The notes beneath the pieces were generated by a model. The model had not been told where the DNA came from. It ran no database searches and saw only the letters and a list, made by a program, of their open reading frames with translations. From JAVVHH01 sp963848035 (GTDB lineage Bacteria > Pseudomonadota > Alphaproteobacteria > Acetobacterales > Acetobacteraceae), in contig CAWKCD010000001.1 of assembly GCA_963848035.1 (NCBI GenBank), forward strand, positions 2,604,001-2,668,000: a stretch of DNA of 64,000 nt. Reading direction: 5' to 3'. The first letter of the stretch is position 1. Each line of letters begins with the position of its first letter. This document shows positions 18,540 to 26,852 of the stretch, piece after piece. A program made the translations under genes and the position numbers.

Positions 18540-19784
18540 ATGGGCATCGAGCTCCGTCCGACACGCCGCACATTCATGCTGGCCACCGCATCACTCGCCG
18601 CCCCCGCCATCGCCCGCGCGCAAGGCAAGACCGGCGCCGTCCGCGTCGGCATGCCGACCATCCTCTCCGGCCCGATCGCGCTCCTCGGCACCTCGCAGCG
18701 CAACGCCGCCACGATGGAGATCGACAAGATCAACGCCGCCGGCGGCCTCGCCGGCCGCAAGGTCGAACTCGTCGTCCGCGATTCCAAGGGCCAGCCGCAG
18801 GAAGCCGCCCGCGTCACCCGCGAACTCGTCAACAGCGACGGTTGCGAGATCATCATGGACGCCGAAGCCTCCTCCGGCGCCTTCGCCGTCCAGGAAGTCG
18901 TCCGCGACCTCGGCGTGCTCTGCATCCACACCTCGAGCGAAACCTCGTCCCTCACCGCCGACCCCAAGCTGCGCGCGCCCACCGCCTTCCGCTGCGCCCG
19001 CCAAGGCGTGCACGACGGCATCGTCGGCGCCAAATACGCCGCTTCGGTCGCCAACAAGAACAAATGGAACCGCTGGGCCACCTGCGCCGCCGACTACGCC
19101 TACGGCCACGATACGACCACGCAATATCTGGACTTCATCAAGCAGTTCAAACCCGACGTCGAGATCGTCACCCAAGCCTGGCCCAAGCTCGGCCAGCCCG
19201 ACTTCACCGAAGTCCTCACCAAGCTCCTGCAAGCCAAGCCGCAAGCCCTGTTCTCGCTGCTCTACGCCGGCGACCTCTCCGCCTTCATCAACCAGGGCAA
19301 CGTCTATGCCCTGTTCGGCGCCATGAACATGTTCAACCCCAATCTCGGCGACTACCCCGTCGTCACCGCCGTCAAGAACCTCCCCGCCGACATGCACGGC
19401 GGCACCCGCTACCTCGACAATTTCCCCGACACGCCGGCCAACAAGGCCTGGGGCGACGCCTACCGCAAGGCCTACGACCAGTATCCGACCAACTGGTCCT
19501 GGCAGACCGCCACCGCCTGGATGTTCCTCGACGCCGCCGCCAAGAAAGCCGGCAGCCTCGACACCAAGAAGATGGCCGAAGCCCTTACCGGCCTCACCAT
19601 CGACTGCCCCTTCGGCGTCAACGGCAAAGTAACGATGCGCGACGACCACACCCTCGTCGACTACGCCATCGGCTGGGGCTCCACCGTCTCCAAACTCCCC
19701 TATCTCGTCGATATCCAGCCCGGCAATTGGAGCGAGATCGCCGAACTCGAATCCGCCTGGAAAAAGCAGATGAACTACACCTGA
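18540..19784 (+). CDS. branched-chain amino acid type ABC transporter, substrate-binding protein
   Basis: A 414-residue type I periplasmic binding protein (Peripla_BP_6, LivK family). The N-terminus has a twin-arginine-like RRTFMLATASLAAPAIARA, then VRVGMPTILSGPIALLGTSQRNAATMEIDKIN, the typical opening of the domain. ATG 18540 follows AGGGAGAAA. It is first of livKHMGF-type genes running to 23187 and is separated from the first permease by a cloverleaf-like repeat. Members of this family also carry aromatic acids, amides and urea, so with the hydroxylase and ring-cleavage genes next door an aromatic or N-heterocyclic substrate is as likely as leucine. Confidence 0.85.
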   Translation: MGIELRPTRRTFMLATASLAAPAIARAQGKTGAVRVGMPTILSGPIALLGTSQRNAATMEIDKINAAGGLAGRKVELVVRDSKGQPQEAARVTRELVNSDGCEIIMDAEASSGAFAVQEVVRDLGVLCIHTSSETSSLTADPKLRAPTAFRCARQGVHDGIVGAKYAASVANKNKWNRWATCAADYAYGHDTTTQYLDFIKQFKPDVEIVTQAWPKLGQPDFTEVLTKLLQAKPQALFSLLYAGDLSAFINQGNVYALFGAMNMFNPNLGDYPVVTAVKNLPADMHGGTRYLDNFPDTPANKAWGDAYRKAYDQYPTNWSWQTATAWMFLDAAAKKAGSLDTKKMAEALTGLTIDCPFGVNGKVTMRDDHTLVDYAIGWGSTVSKLPYLVDIQPGNWSEIAELESAWKKQMNYT

Positions 19785-19799
19785 ACCCCTTGTTCATAC

Positions 19800-19882
19800 C
19801 GTCGCCGTCATCGCGAGCCGCCCCACGGCGGCGTGGCGATCCAGGGGCGGCAAGGACTGCCCGCCCCGCCACGAAAGCGACG
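19800..19882. repeat. dispersed intergenic repeat (GTCATCGCGAG...GGCGATCCAG type)
   Basis: An 83 bp element between a binding-protein gene and its permease. Ends CGTCGC (19800-19805) and GCGACG (19877-19882) pair; inside are two hairpins, GCCGCC-CCAC-GGCGGC (19817-19832) and GTGGCG...GGGGCGG / CCGCCCC...CGCCAC (19833-19872). The GTCATCGCGAG and GGCGATCCAG blocks resemble a dispersed repeat seen in many alphaproteobacterial genomes. Confidence 0.65.
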
Positions 19883-19890
19883 CAATCGTA

Positions 19891-20793
19891 ATGGACCTCG
19901 ACGCCCTAGCCGGCTGCTTCGCCAGCCCCGCCTGCCTCGTCACCCAGACCACCAGCGGCCTCATCGCCGGCCTGCTGCTGTTCCTCGTCGCCGCCGGCCT
20001 CACCCTGATCTTCGGCGTGTTGAAAATCGTCAACTTCGCCCACGGCACCTTCTACATGCTCGGCGGCTACGTCGCCTATTCCGTCATGCAGGCCACCGGT
20101 CATTACGCCATCGCTGTCATCGCGGCCGGCCTCGCCATGGCCCTGTTCGGCTACCTGTTCGAACGCGCCCTGATCGCCCGCGTCTACGGCCAGGACGTCC
20201 TCATGCAGCTCCTCGTCTGTTACGCGACCGTCCTGATTTGCGACGACCTCGTCAAGATGATCTGGGGCGCCGACTTCCTCGCCATGGGCATGCCCCCCGA
20301 ATTCCAGGTCCCCCCGCTGTTCATCTGGGGCGGCATCGTCCCGCCCTTCTACCTCCTGCTGATCGTCATCGCGCTGCTCATCGCCCTCGTCCTCGCCCTC
20401 GGCCTCGGCCGCACCCGCCTCGGCAAGATCGTCACCGCCGCCGCCCACAACCCCGGCATGGTCAGCGCCCTGGGCATCAACACCAATGTCCTGTTCGGCC
20501 TGGTCTTCGCACTCGGCGGCGGCCTCGCGGGCCTCGCCGGCGGCCTCGCCGCCCCGGTCCGCTCGCTCACCGCCGGGATGGGCTTCTCCATCCTGATCGA
20601 GAGCTTCATCGTCACCGTCATCGGCGGCATGGGCTCCATCGGCGGCGCCCTGCTCGCCTCCATCGGCATCGGCCTGATCCGCGGCTTCGGCACCATCGGG
20701 TTCCCCACCTTCACCGAGGGCCTGATCTACGTCGCGATGATCGCCATCCTGGTGCTCAAACCCACCGGCCTGTTCGGCCGCGAGGTCGTCTGA
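19891..20793 (+). CDS. livH: Liv-type ABC transporter permease (LivH-like)
   Basis: A 300-residue inner-membrane permease (BPD_transp_2). The conserved N-terminal GLIAGLLLFLVAAGLTLIFGVLKIVNFAHGTFYMLGGY, the internal GRTRLGKIVTAAAHNPGMVSALGIN coupling region and the C-terminal LKPTGLFGREVV identify LivH. About eight hydrophobic segments are visible. ATG 19891 has no strong ribosome site and follows the repeat at 19800-19882 by eight bases. The stop overlaps the livM start (TGATG). It pairs with LivM to form the channel. The symbol marks the family, not the substrate. Confidence 0.85.
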   Translation: MDLDALAGCFASPACLVTQTTSGLIAGLLLFLVAAGLTLIFGVLKIVNFAHGTFYMLGGYVAYSVMQATGHYAIAVIAAGLAMALFGYLFERALIARVYGQDVLMQLLVCYATVLICDDLVKMIWGADFLAMGMPPEFQVPPLFIWGGIVPPFYLLLIVIALLIALVLALGLGRTRLGKIVTAAAHNPGMVSALGINTNVLFGLVFALGGGLAGLAGGLAAPVRSLTAGMGFSILIESFIVTVIGGMGSIGGALLASIGIGLIRGFGTIGFPTFTEGLIYVAMIAILVLKPTGLFGREVV

Positions 20794-21734
20794 TGCGCCG
20801 CGACCTGCTGATCGCCGCCGCCAGCCTCGCCGTCCTGCTCGCCATCCCCTCGCTGGTCCACAGCCCCGCCTTCCTCGATTTCGGCATCCGCGCCTCGGCC
20901 ATGGCGCTGTTCGCCACCTCGCTCAACCTGCTCGTCGGCGGCACCGGCCTGGTCTCCTTCGGCCACGGCCTGTTCTACGGCCTCGGCGCCTATTGCTTCT
21001 CGCTCCTGATGCAGCGCACCGGCCTCAGCCTCCCCGTCGCCGCCCTGGCCACCCTCGTCGCCAGCGCCCTCACCGCGCTCGTCGTCGGCGGCATCTGCAT
21101 CCGCCTGCGCGCCATCTATTTCGCCTTCGTCACGCTCGCGATGCAGATGCTGTTCTACAGCATCATCATCGCCTGGTCCTCCCTCACCGGCGGCGACCAG
21201 GGCCTCCAGGGCGGCATCCCCCGCCGCGCGCTCTTCGGCCTCGACCTCGGCAACCAGACCAACCTCTACGCCGCCACCGTCACCACCGGGATCATCGGCC
21301 TGCTGATCATGCGCCACGTCTCCGCCACGCCCCTCGGCGCCAGCCTGCGCATGATCCGCGACAACGAGACCCGCGCCGCCTTCCTCGGCATTACCGTCTG
21401 GCGCGCCAAACTCACCGTCTTCGTCATCGCCGGCGTGTTCGCCGCCCTCGGCGGCATCCTCTCCGCGCTGTTCCTCTCCGGCGCCTACCCCGAGCAGGCG
21501 AACTGGCCCAACTCCGGCCAGGCCATCTTCGCCGTCATGCTCGGCGGCATCTCCAGCTTCCTCGGCCCGCTCGTCGGCACCATCATCCTGCTCGCCCTCA
21601 ACGACGTCGTCACCCGCATCACCGAGTACACCGGCCTCGCCCTCGGCTGCGTCATCCTCCTCGTCACCCTCGTCCTGCGCCGCGGTGTGCTCGACGTCAT
21701 CCGCGCCCAATTCATCCGCCGAGCCGCCTCATGA
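20793..21734 (+). CDS. livM: Liv-type ABC transporter permease (LivM-like)
   Basis: A 313-residue second permease. Typical LivM stretches are ATSLNLLVGGTGLVSFGHGLFYGLGAY, RLRAIYFAFVTLAMQMLFY and RMIRDNETRAAFLGI, the last being the ATPase-coupling loop. ATG 20793 overlaps the livH stop and its own stop overlaps the livG start (ATGA). Nine or so membrane segments. It lacks the N-terminal extension of E. coli LivM, which is usual for alphaproteobacterial homologues. Confidence 0.85.
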   Translation: MRRDLLIAAASLAVLLAIPSLVHSPAFLDFGIRASAMALFATSLNLLVGGTGLVSFGHGLFYGLGAYCFSLLMQRTGLSLPVAALATLVASALTALVVGGICIRLRAIYFAFVTLAMQMLFYSIIIAWSSLTGGDQGLQGGIPRRALFGLDLGNQTNLYAATVTTGIIGLLIMRHVSATPLGASLRMIRDNETRAAFLGITVWRAKLTVFVIAGVFAALGGILSALFLSGAYPEQANWPNSGQAIFAVMLGGISSFLGPLVGTIILLALNDVVTRITEYTGLALGCVILLVTLVLRRGVLDVIRAQFIRRAAS

Positions 21735-22483
21735 GCCTCGAAGTCCAGAACCTCACCAAGAAATTCGGCGGCGTCGCCGCCATCGACGACGTGACCCTCG
21801 CCTTCCCCCAGGGCTCGCTCACCGCCATCATCGGCCCCAACGGCGCCGGCAAGAGCACCTTCTTCAACCTGATCTCCGGCGCTATCCCGCCCGATTCCGG
21901 CCGCGTCCTCCTCGACGGCGCCGACATCACCGGCCAATCCCGCCGCGCCATCGTCCAACACGGCATCGGCCGCGCCTTCCAGGTCGCCAGCTTCTTCCCC
22001 ACCATGACCGTTGCCGAAAACCTCATGGCCGCCGTCGCCGCCCACCGCAACCAATGGTCCGGCCTGCTCCGCCGCTTCCCCCCGCAAGGCGCCCGCGCCC
22101 GCGCCCTCGAGGTCGCCGACCTCCTCGGCCTCGCCGACATCGCCGACACGCTCTCCTCCACTCTCTCCCACGGCGACCAGAAGCTCCTCGACATCGCCCT
22201 CGCGCTCGCCCTCGAACCCACCGTCCTCCTCCTCGACGAGCCCACCGCCGGGATGGGCCCCGAAGAGCGCTGGCGCATGATCGAGCGCGTCCAGCGCCTC
22301 TGGGAACGCCAGAAGCTCACCCTCGTCTTCATCGAGCACGACATGGACATCGTCTTCCGCATCGCCAGCACCATCCGCGTGCTCTGCTACGGCCGGGTCC
22401 TCGCCGAGGGGACGCCCGACCAGATCCGCGCCGACCCGGCCGTCATCTCCGCCTATCTCGGCGCCGAAGAGCACGCCGCATGA
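21731..22483 (+). CDS. livG: Liv-type ABC transporter ATPase (LivG-like)
   Basis: A 250-residue ATPase. Walker A GPNGAGKST, Q-loop RAFQVASFFPTMTV, a signature LSHGDQKLLDIA in place of LSGG, which is usual for LivG, Walker B VLLLDEPTAGM and H-loop IEHDMDIV. The C-terminal EGTPDQIRADPAVISAYLG is the LivG BCA_ABC tail. ATG 21731 overlaps the livM stop and the stop overlaps the livF start. It is cytoplasmic and works as a heterodimer with LivF. Confidence 0.9.
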   Translation: MSLEVQNLTKKFGGVAAIDDVTLAFPQGSLTAIIGPNGAGKSTFFNLISGAIPPDSGRVLLDGADITGQSRRAIVQHGIGRAFQVASFFPTMTVAENLMAAVAAHRNQWSGLLRRFPPQGARARALEVADLLGLADIADTLSSTLSHGDQKLLDIALALALEPTVLLLDEPTAGMGPEERWRMIERVQRLWERQKLTLVFIEHDMDIVFRIASTIRVLCYGRVLAEGTPDQIRADPAVISAYLGAEEHAA

Positions 22484-23187
22484 GCGTCCTCGAGATCGAA
22501 ACCATCGACGTCTGCTACGGCGCAAGCCAAGTCCTGTTCGGCCTCTCGCTCGCCGTCGAGCAAGGCCAGACCATGGCCCTCCTCGGCCGCAACGGCGCCG
22601 GCAAGAGCACCACCATGAAAGCCGTCGCCGGCTTCCTCCCCAAACGCGCCGGCCGCGTCCGCTTCGCCGGGCAGGACGTCACCTCAGCCGCGCCCTACGT
22701 CCTCGCCCGCCTCGGCCTCGCCTACGTCCCCGAAGACCGCCAGGTCTTCCCCGAACACACCGTCCAGGACAACCTCCTCATCGCCGCCAAGAAGGGACCC
22801 GGCGGCGAAGACCGCTGGGACATCCCCCGCATCTGGCGCACCCTCCCGCTCCTCGAACGCCTGAAGAACCGTCTCGCCGGCCGCCTCTCCGGCGGCGAAC
22901 AGCAGATGCTCGCCATCGGCCGCGCCCTCATGGGCAACCCCACCATGCTGCTCCTCGACGAACCCAGCGAAGGCCTCGCCCCCATCGTCGTCACCGCCAT
23001 CGGCGCCCTGCTGCGCGAACTCCGCGACGGCGGCGCAACGGTATTGATCGCCGAGCAGAACATGCATTTCTGCCTCGGCGTCGCCTCCGACGCGGTCGTC
23101 ATCGACAAAGGCGGCATCGTTTACCGCGACAACGCCGCCGGCCTCCGCGCCAACGCCGAGATCCGCAGCCGCTACTTGGCGATGTAG
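22480..23187 (+). CDS. livF: Liv-type ABC transporter ATPase (LivF-like)
   Basis: A 235-residue ATPase. Walker A GRNGAGKST, LivF-typical GLAYVPEDRQVFPEHTVQDNL, signature LSGGEQQMLAIGRAL, Walker B MLLLDEPSEGLAP and an H-loop replaced by AEQNM (Gln-Asn instead of His, as in LivF proteins). ATG 22480 overlaps the livG stop. It ends nine bases before an extended SDR gene, which is probably in the same transcript. Confidence 0.9.
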   Translation: MSVLEIETIDVCYGASQVLFGLSLAVEQGQTMALLGRNGAGKSTTMKAVAGFLPKRAGRVRFAGQDVTSAAPYVLARLGLAYVPEDRQVFPEHTVQDNLLIAAKKGPGGEDRWDIPRIWRTLPLLERLKNRLAGRLSGGEQQMLAIGRALMGNPTMLLLDEPSEGLAPIVVTAIGALLRELRDGGATVLIAEQNMHFCLGVASDAVVIDKGGIVYRDNAAGLRANAEIRSRYLAM

Positions 23188-23195
23188 GAAAGAAC

Positions 23196-24104
23196 ATGAC
23201 CAACAAGAGTGTCGTAGTAACGGGCGGCAGCGGCAAAGCGGGCAGGGCGGTCATCCGCGACCTGCTCGACCACGGCTACCAGGTCATGAACGTCGACCTG
23301 CATCCCCCCGCCGAGCCCCTCTGCCACTTCTTCCGCGCCGACCTCAACGACATGGGCCAGGCCGTCGACGCCATCCGCCGCGCCGCCGGCACCATCGACC
23401 GCCGCCGCTCCCCGCTCGGCTCCGCCGAGTTCGTCGTCCACATGGCCGGCATCCCCGCCCCCAGCCTCGCCCCCGACGAAGTCACCTTCCGCAACAACCT
23501 CATGACCACCTACAACGTCTTCAGCGCCGCCACCCTGTTCGGCCTGAAACGCGTCGTCTGGGCCTCGAGCGAGACCGTCTTCGGCCTGCCGCTCACCCGC
23601 TCACCCCCCGCCCGCGTGCCCCTCACCGAAACCGACAAACCCATGCCCGAAACCGGCTACGCGCTCGCAAAGATCCTCTGCGAACGCATGGCCGAGGAGA
23701 TGCACCGCTGGAACCCCGGCACGCGCTTCGTCGGCCTGCGCATCTCCAACATCTTCGAGCCCGCCGACTACGCCGCCATCCCCGGCTTCCAAGCCGACCC
23801 GGCGCTCCGCCAATGGAACCTCTGGAGCTGGGTCGACAGCCGCGACGTCGCCCAAGCCTGCCGCCTCGGCCTCGAAGCCGACGTGCCCGGGGCAGGGGTC
23901 TTCACCATCGCCGCCGCCGACACGCTGATGACCGAAGACAATGCCGCGCTGATGCAGAAAGCCTTCCCCGGCATCCCGCTCGACAGCCACACCCCCAACG
24001 AAACGCTGCTCTCCATCGCCGAAGCAAGCCGCGTCCTCGGCTACGCCCCCCGCCACACCTGGCGCACCACTGGGCGCGATCAGGCCAGCGCGAACCCCCG
24101 GTAA
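23196..24104 (+). CDS. extended SDR, NAD-dependent epimerase/dehydratase family
   Basis: A 302-residue extended short-chain dehydrogenase. N-terminal VVVTGGSGKAGRAVI binds NAD, an acidic residue follows in MNVDLH, and the active site has Ser-Ser in VVWASSETVFG with a YxxxK in GYALAKIL. The family includes uronate and aldose dehydrogenases and sugar epimerases. It lies nine bases after livF and shares its transcript; a close paralogue follows another ABC operon at 37946-38839. The last 25 bases overlap the end of the convergent Baeyer-Villiger gene. The substrate is unknown. Confidence 0.75.
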   Translation: MTNKSVVVTGGSGKAGRAVIRDLLDHGYQVMNVDLHPPAEPLCHFFRADLNDMGQAVDAIRRAAGTIDRRRSPLGSAEFVVHMAGIPAPSLAPDEVTFRNNLMTTYNVFSAATLFGLKRVVWASSETVFGLPLTRSPPARVPLTETDKPMPETGYALAKILCERMAEEMHRWNPGTRFVGLRISNIFEPADYAAIPGFQADPALRQWNLWSWVDSRDVAQACRLGLEADVPGAGVFTIAAADTLMTEDNAALMQKAFPGIPLDSHTPNETLLSIAEASRVLGYAPRHTWRTTGRDQASANPR

Positions 24105-25720
24105 CCCTCCGCCGCCACCGCGTCGCAAACCCGCGCATAATGCGCCATGCCCCCCGCATACGGCATGAAAACCCGTGGCTTGCCCGGCACGTTCGCACCC
24201 AGATACCAAGATGACGACGCCATCGGCAGCAGCGTCGCCCCCGCCGCCCGGTTCACCTCCGCCCCCCACTCTTCGGCCGCCGCTTCCGTCGTCTCGACCC
24301 GCCGCCGCCCCTCCGCGCGCATGTGCCGGATACAGCCCGCGATCCAATCCGCATGCTGCTCGATCGCCGTCGGCATGTTCGTCAGCACCGAAGGGCTGCC
24401 CGGCCCGGTGATCGTGAACAGATTCGGAAACCCCGGGATCTGCAGCCCCAGATAGCTCCGCGGCCCCCCCGCCCAATACTCCCGCAACGACCGCCCGCCT
24501 TCGCCCTCGATCCCCAGCGCCAGCAACGGCCCGGTCATCGCATCGAACCCGGTCGCGAACACGATGATATCCAGTGGATAGAACCCCGCCGCCGTCCGTA
24601 CCCCGTCCTTCTCGATCGCCACGATCGGCGCCCGCCGCACATCCACCAGCAGCACGTTGTCCCGGTTGAACGTCTCGAAGTAATCGGTGTCGATCGGCGG
24701 CCGCTTCGCCGCGAACGGATGATCCCGCGGCGTCAACAACTCCGCCACCTCAGGATCCTTGACGATCTGATGGATCTTCCGCCGGATGAACTCCGCCGCC
24801 GTCTCGTTCGCCTCCGGCGACGTCAGGATGTCCCGGAACGCCGCCCGGAACCGCAGCCCGCCCTTCTCCCAAGCGTCCTCATACCGCGCCAGCCGCTCCT
24901 CTTCCGCCACCTCGAGCGCGCTCTCCTGCGCGATCAGCCAAGGATGTCCGTTCGTCGACGACCGCGACATCCGCCGGATCTCGGCATAGTTCTCCTTGAT
25001 CTCCCGCTGCGCCGCCTCGTCCATCGGCCCGTTCCGCGCCGGCACGCTGTAATTCGCCGTCCGCTGGAACACCGTCAGATGCTCGGCCGCCGCCGCGATC
25101 ACCGGCGTCGCCTGGATCCCCGTCGACCCCGTCCCGATCAGCCCGACCCGCTTGCCGGTGAAAGCCACCCCCTCATGCGGCCACAACCCGGTATGGAAAA
25201 CCTGCCCCCCGAACCCCTCGATCCCCGGAATCGCCGGCATGTTCGCCGTCGACAAACACCCCACCGCCGTGATCAGGAACTGCGCCGAGAACACCTCGCC
25301 CGCCGCCGTCGTCACCACCCACCGCTCGCCCGCCGCGTCGAACCGCGCCGACACCACCCGCGTCCCCAACTGGATGTCCGGCCGCAGCGCGAACCGGTCC
25401 GCCACGTGGTTCAGGTAGCGCAGGATCTCCGGCTGCTCCGGATACCGCTCGCTCCACACCCATTCCTGCTCGAGCTCCGGCGAGAAGCTGAACGAGTAGT
25501 AGTAGCTCTCCGAATCACACCGCGCCCCAGGATACCGGTTCCAATACCACGTCCCGCCCACGCCATCGGCCGCCTCGAGCACGCGCACCGACAGCCCGAG
25601 CTGGTCGCGCAGGACATGCAGTTGATACATCCCCGCGAACCCGGCGCCGACGATCACGGCGTCATACGCGCGCGGCTCCCGTGCATCCCGATGATTGGCT
25701 TCGGCGGCGGCGGCGGACAT
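24080..25720 (-). CDS. Baeyer-Villiger type flavin monooxygenase
   Basis: A 546-residue cytoplasmic flavoprotein that uses FAD, NADPH and O2 to turn ketones into esters or lactones. First Rossmann motif GAGFAG at residues 25-30, the Baeyer-Villiger fingerprint FGGQVFHTGLWP at 170-181 (F-x-G-x3-H-x3-W-P), the NADPH-binding GTGSTG at 196-201, and the C-terminal ATGFDAMTG. It fits the cyclohexanone-monooxygenase branch. ATG 25720 starts it; the 3' end overlaps the SDR gene at 23196-24104. Upstream, 56 bp away, is a LysR gene in the same direction. The ketone it acts on is not evident from the neighbours. Confidence 0.85.
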   Translation of the reverse strand: MSAAAAEANHRDAREPRAYDAVIVGAGFAGMYQLHVLRDQLGLSVRVLEAADGVGGTWYWNRYPGARCDSESYYYSFSFSPELEQEWVWSERYPEQPEILRYLNHVADRFALRPDIQLGTRVVSARFDAAGERWVVTTAAGEVFSAQFLITAVGCLSTANMPAIPGIEGFGGQVFHTGLWPHEGVAFTGKRVGLIGTGSTGIQATPVIAAAAEHLTVFQRTANYSVPARNGPMDEAAQREIKENYAEIRRMSRSSTNGHPWLIAQESALEVAEEERLARYEDAWEKGGLRFRAAFRDILTSPEANETAAEFIRRKIHQIVKDPEVAELLTPRDHPFAAKRPPIDTDYFETFNRDNVLLVDVRRAPIVAIEKDGVRTAAGFYPLDIIVFATGFDAMTGPLLALGIEGEGGRSLREYWAGGPRSYLGLQIPGFPNLFTITGPGSPSVLTNMPTAIEQHADWIAGCIRHMRAEGRRRVETTEAAAEEWGAEVNRAAGATLLPMASSSWYLGANVPGKPRVFMPYAGGMAHYARVCDAVAAEGYRGFALA

Positions 25721-25776
25721 GGACCTCTCTCGGCTCCGGATCGTTCATCCGACCATGCGGTCTGTCCGGCTCGGCA

Positions 25777-26673
25777 TCAAGGGGTGCCCTGCCGCCGCGA
25801 GACCCGGCGCGCGGTCCGCAGGAACTCCTCCGCCGCCCCGCTCAGCCGCTCGTTGCGGCGTCTCAGCATCCCCACGGTCCGGCTCACCACCGGGTCGATC
25901 AGCGGCCGGATCACCAGCCGGGCATGGGACGCCGTCGAAACCGCGATCTCCGGCACCACCGCGATCCCCAGCCCCGCCTCGACCAGCCCGATCGACGTCG
26001 TCAGGTTCTGCACGAGGGTCGGCGTCTCCGGCCGCCAGTCGTGCCCTGACAGCGCCTCCTCCAGTAACCGCATGTTGCCGCTGTTCTGACCGGCGGTGAT
26101 CAGGTTGTGCGTCTTCAGCGCCTCCCATCGCACCGCCTCCTGTTCGGCCAGCACATGGCCGGGCGGCATGATCAGGCAGAACCGGTCCTCCCTCATCGGG
26201 TCGAAGATCAGTCCGTCCACATGCCCCTTCAGGAAGGTGAACCCGAACTCCGCGCGTTCCTCGCGCACCTCCCGCAACACCTGCTCCGAGCCGCATTCGG
26301 TGACCTGCAGGCGGCAGGCCGGGAAGCGCGCGCGGAATTCGCGGATGATGGCGGGCAGCAGATGGGCCGCCATCGTGCGCAGCGACGCCACCGCCAGCAG
26401 CCCGGCGCGGTTGCGCGCATCCTCCTGGATCGCGCTGACCGCCGCATCCAATTCCTCCACGATCGAGCGCGCCTTCGGCAAGAACGTCCGCCCGGCCGCG
26501 CTGAGCGCGACGTGTCTTGTATTGCGTTCGAACAACGCGCTGCCGAGCGTCGCCTCCAGCCGCTGCACGCGCCGGGTCAACGCCGAACAGGTGATGCCCA
26601 GCAGTTCGGCTGCCGGGCTGAACCCCAACCGGTCGGCGACTGCGACGAAGCTACGGATCTCGTTGATGTCCAT
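25777..26673 (-). CDS. LysR family transcriptional regulator
   Basis: A 298-residue LysR regulator: N-terminal winged helix-turn-helix (SFVAVADRLGFSPAAELLGITCSALTRRVQRLEATLG) and a periplasmic-binding-like effector domain from about residue 90 (LRTMAAHLLPAIIREF...). ATG 26673 is chosen because the helix-turn-helix begins at once (MDINEIRSF); an upstream in-frame ATG at 26808 would add unrelated residues. It is divergent from the MmgE/PrpD gene across 179 bp, the classical LysR layout, and lies upstream of the Baeyer-Villiger gene. It likely controls one or both and itself. The effector is unknown. Confidence 0.85.
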   Translation of the reverse strand: MDINEIRSFVAVADRLGFSPAAELLGITCSALTRRVQRLEATLGSALFERNTRHVALSAAGRTFLPKARSIVEELDAAVSAIQEDARNRAGLLAVASLRTMAAHLLPAIIREFRARFPACRLQVTECGSEQVLREVREERAEFGFTFLKGHVDGLIFDPMREDRFCLIMPPGHVLAEQEAVRWEALKTHNLITAGQNSGNMRLLEEALSGHDWRPETPTLVQNLTTSIGLVEAGLGIAVVPEIAVSTASHARLVIRPLIDPVVSRTVGMLRRRNERLSGAAEEFLRTARRVSRRQGTP

Positions 26674-26700
26674 TTTGGCATCTTTTGCGCGCTGGGCAAT

Positions 26701-26721
26701 AATTCCATTGTTCGCGGAAAT
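26701..26721. promoter_or_regulatory. candidate LysR operator dyad
   Basis: An AT-rich dyad, TTCC-N9-GGAA within 26701-26721, lies 28 bp upstream of the lysR start and about 130 bp upstream of the divergent gene. Size and place fit a LysR autoregulatory box, but the match is by eye. Confidence 0.35.
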
Positions 26722-26852
26722 ATACAAGCGTTTCGCCAACCCTCTATCTATGGACCCGACCCTGACACTTGCTTCCCAAGCGTCAGGTCTTCCGCCTGGT
26801 CTCACCACTCGGGAGCAACGCAGCCCGCAACCTATCGACTGACCGGACCATC

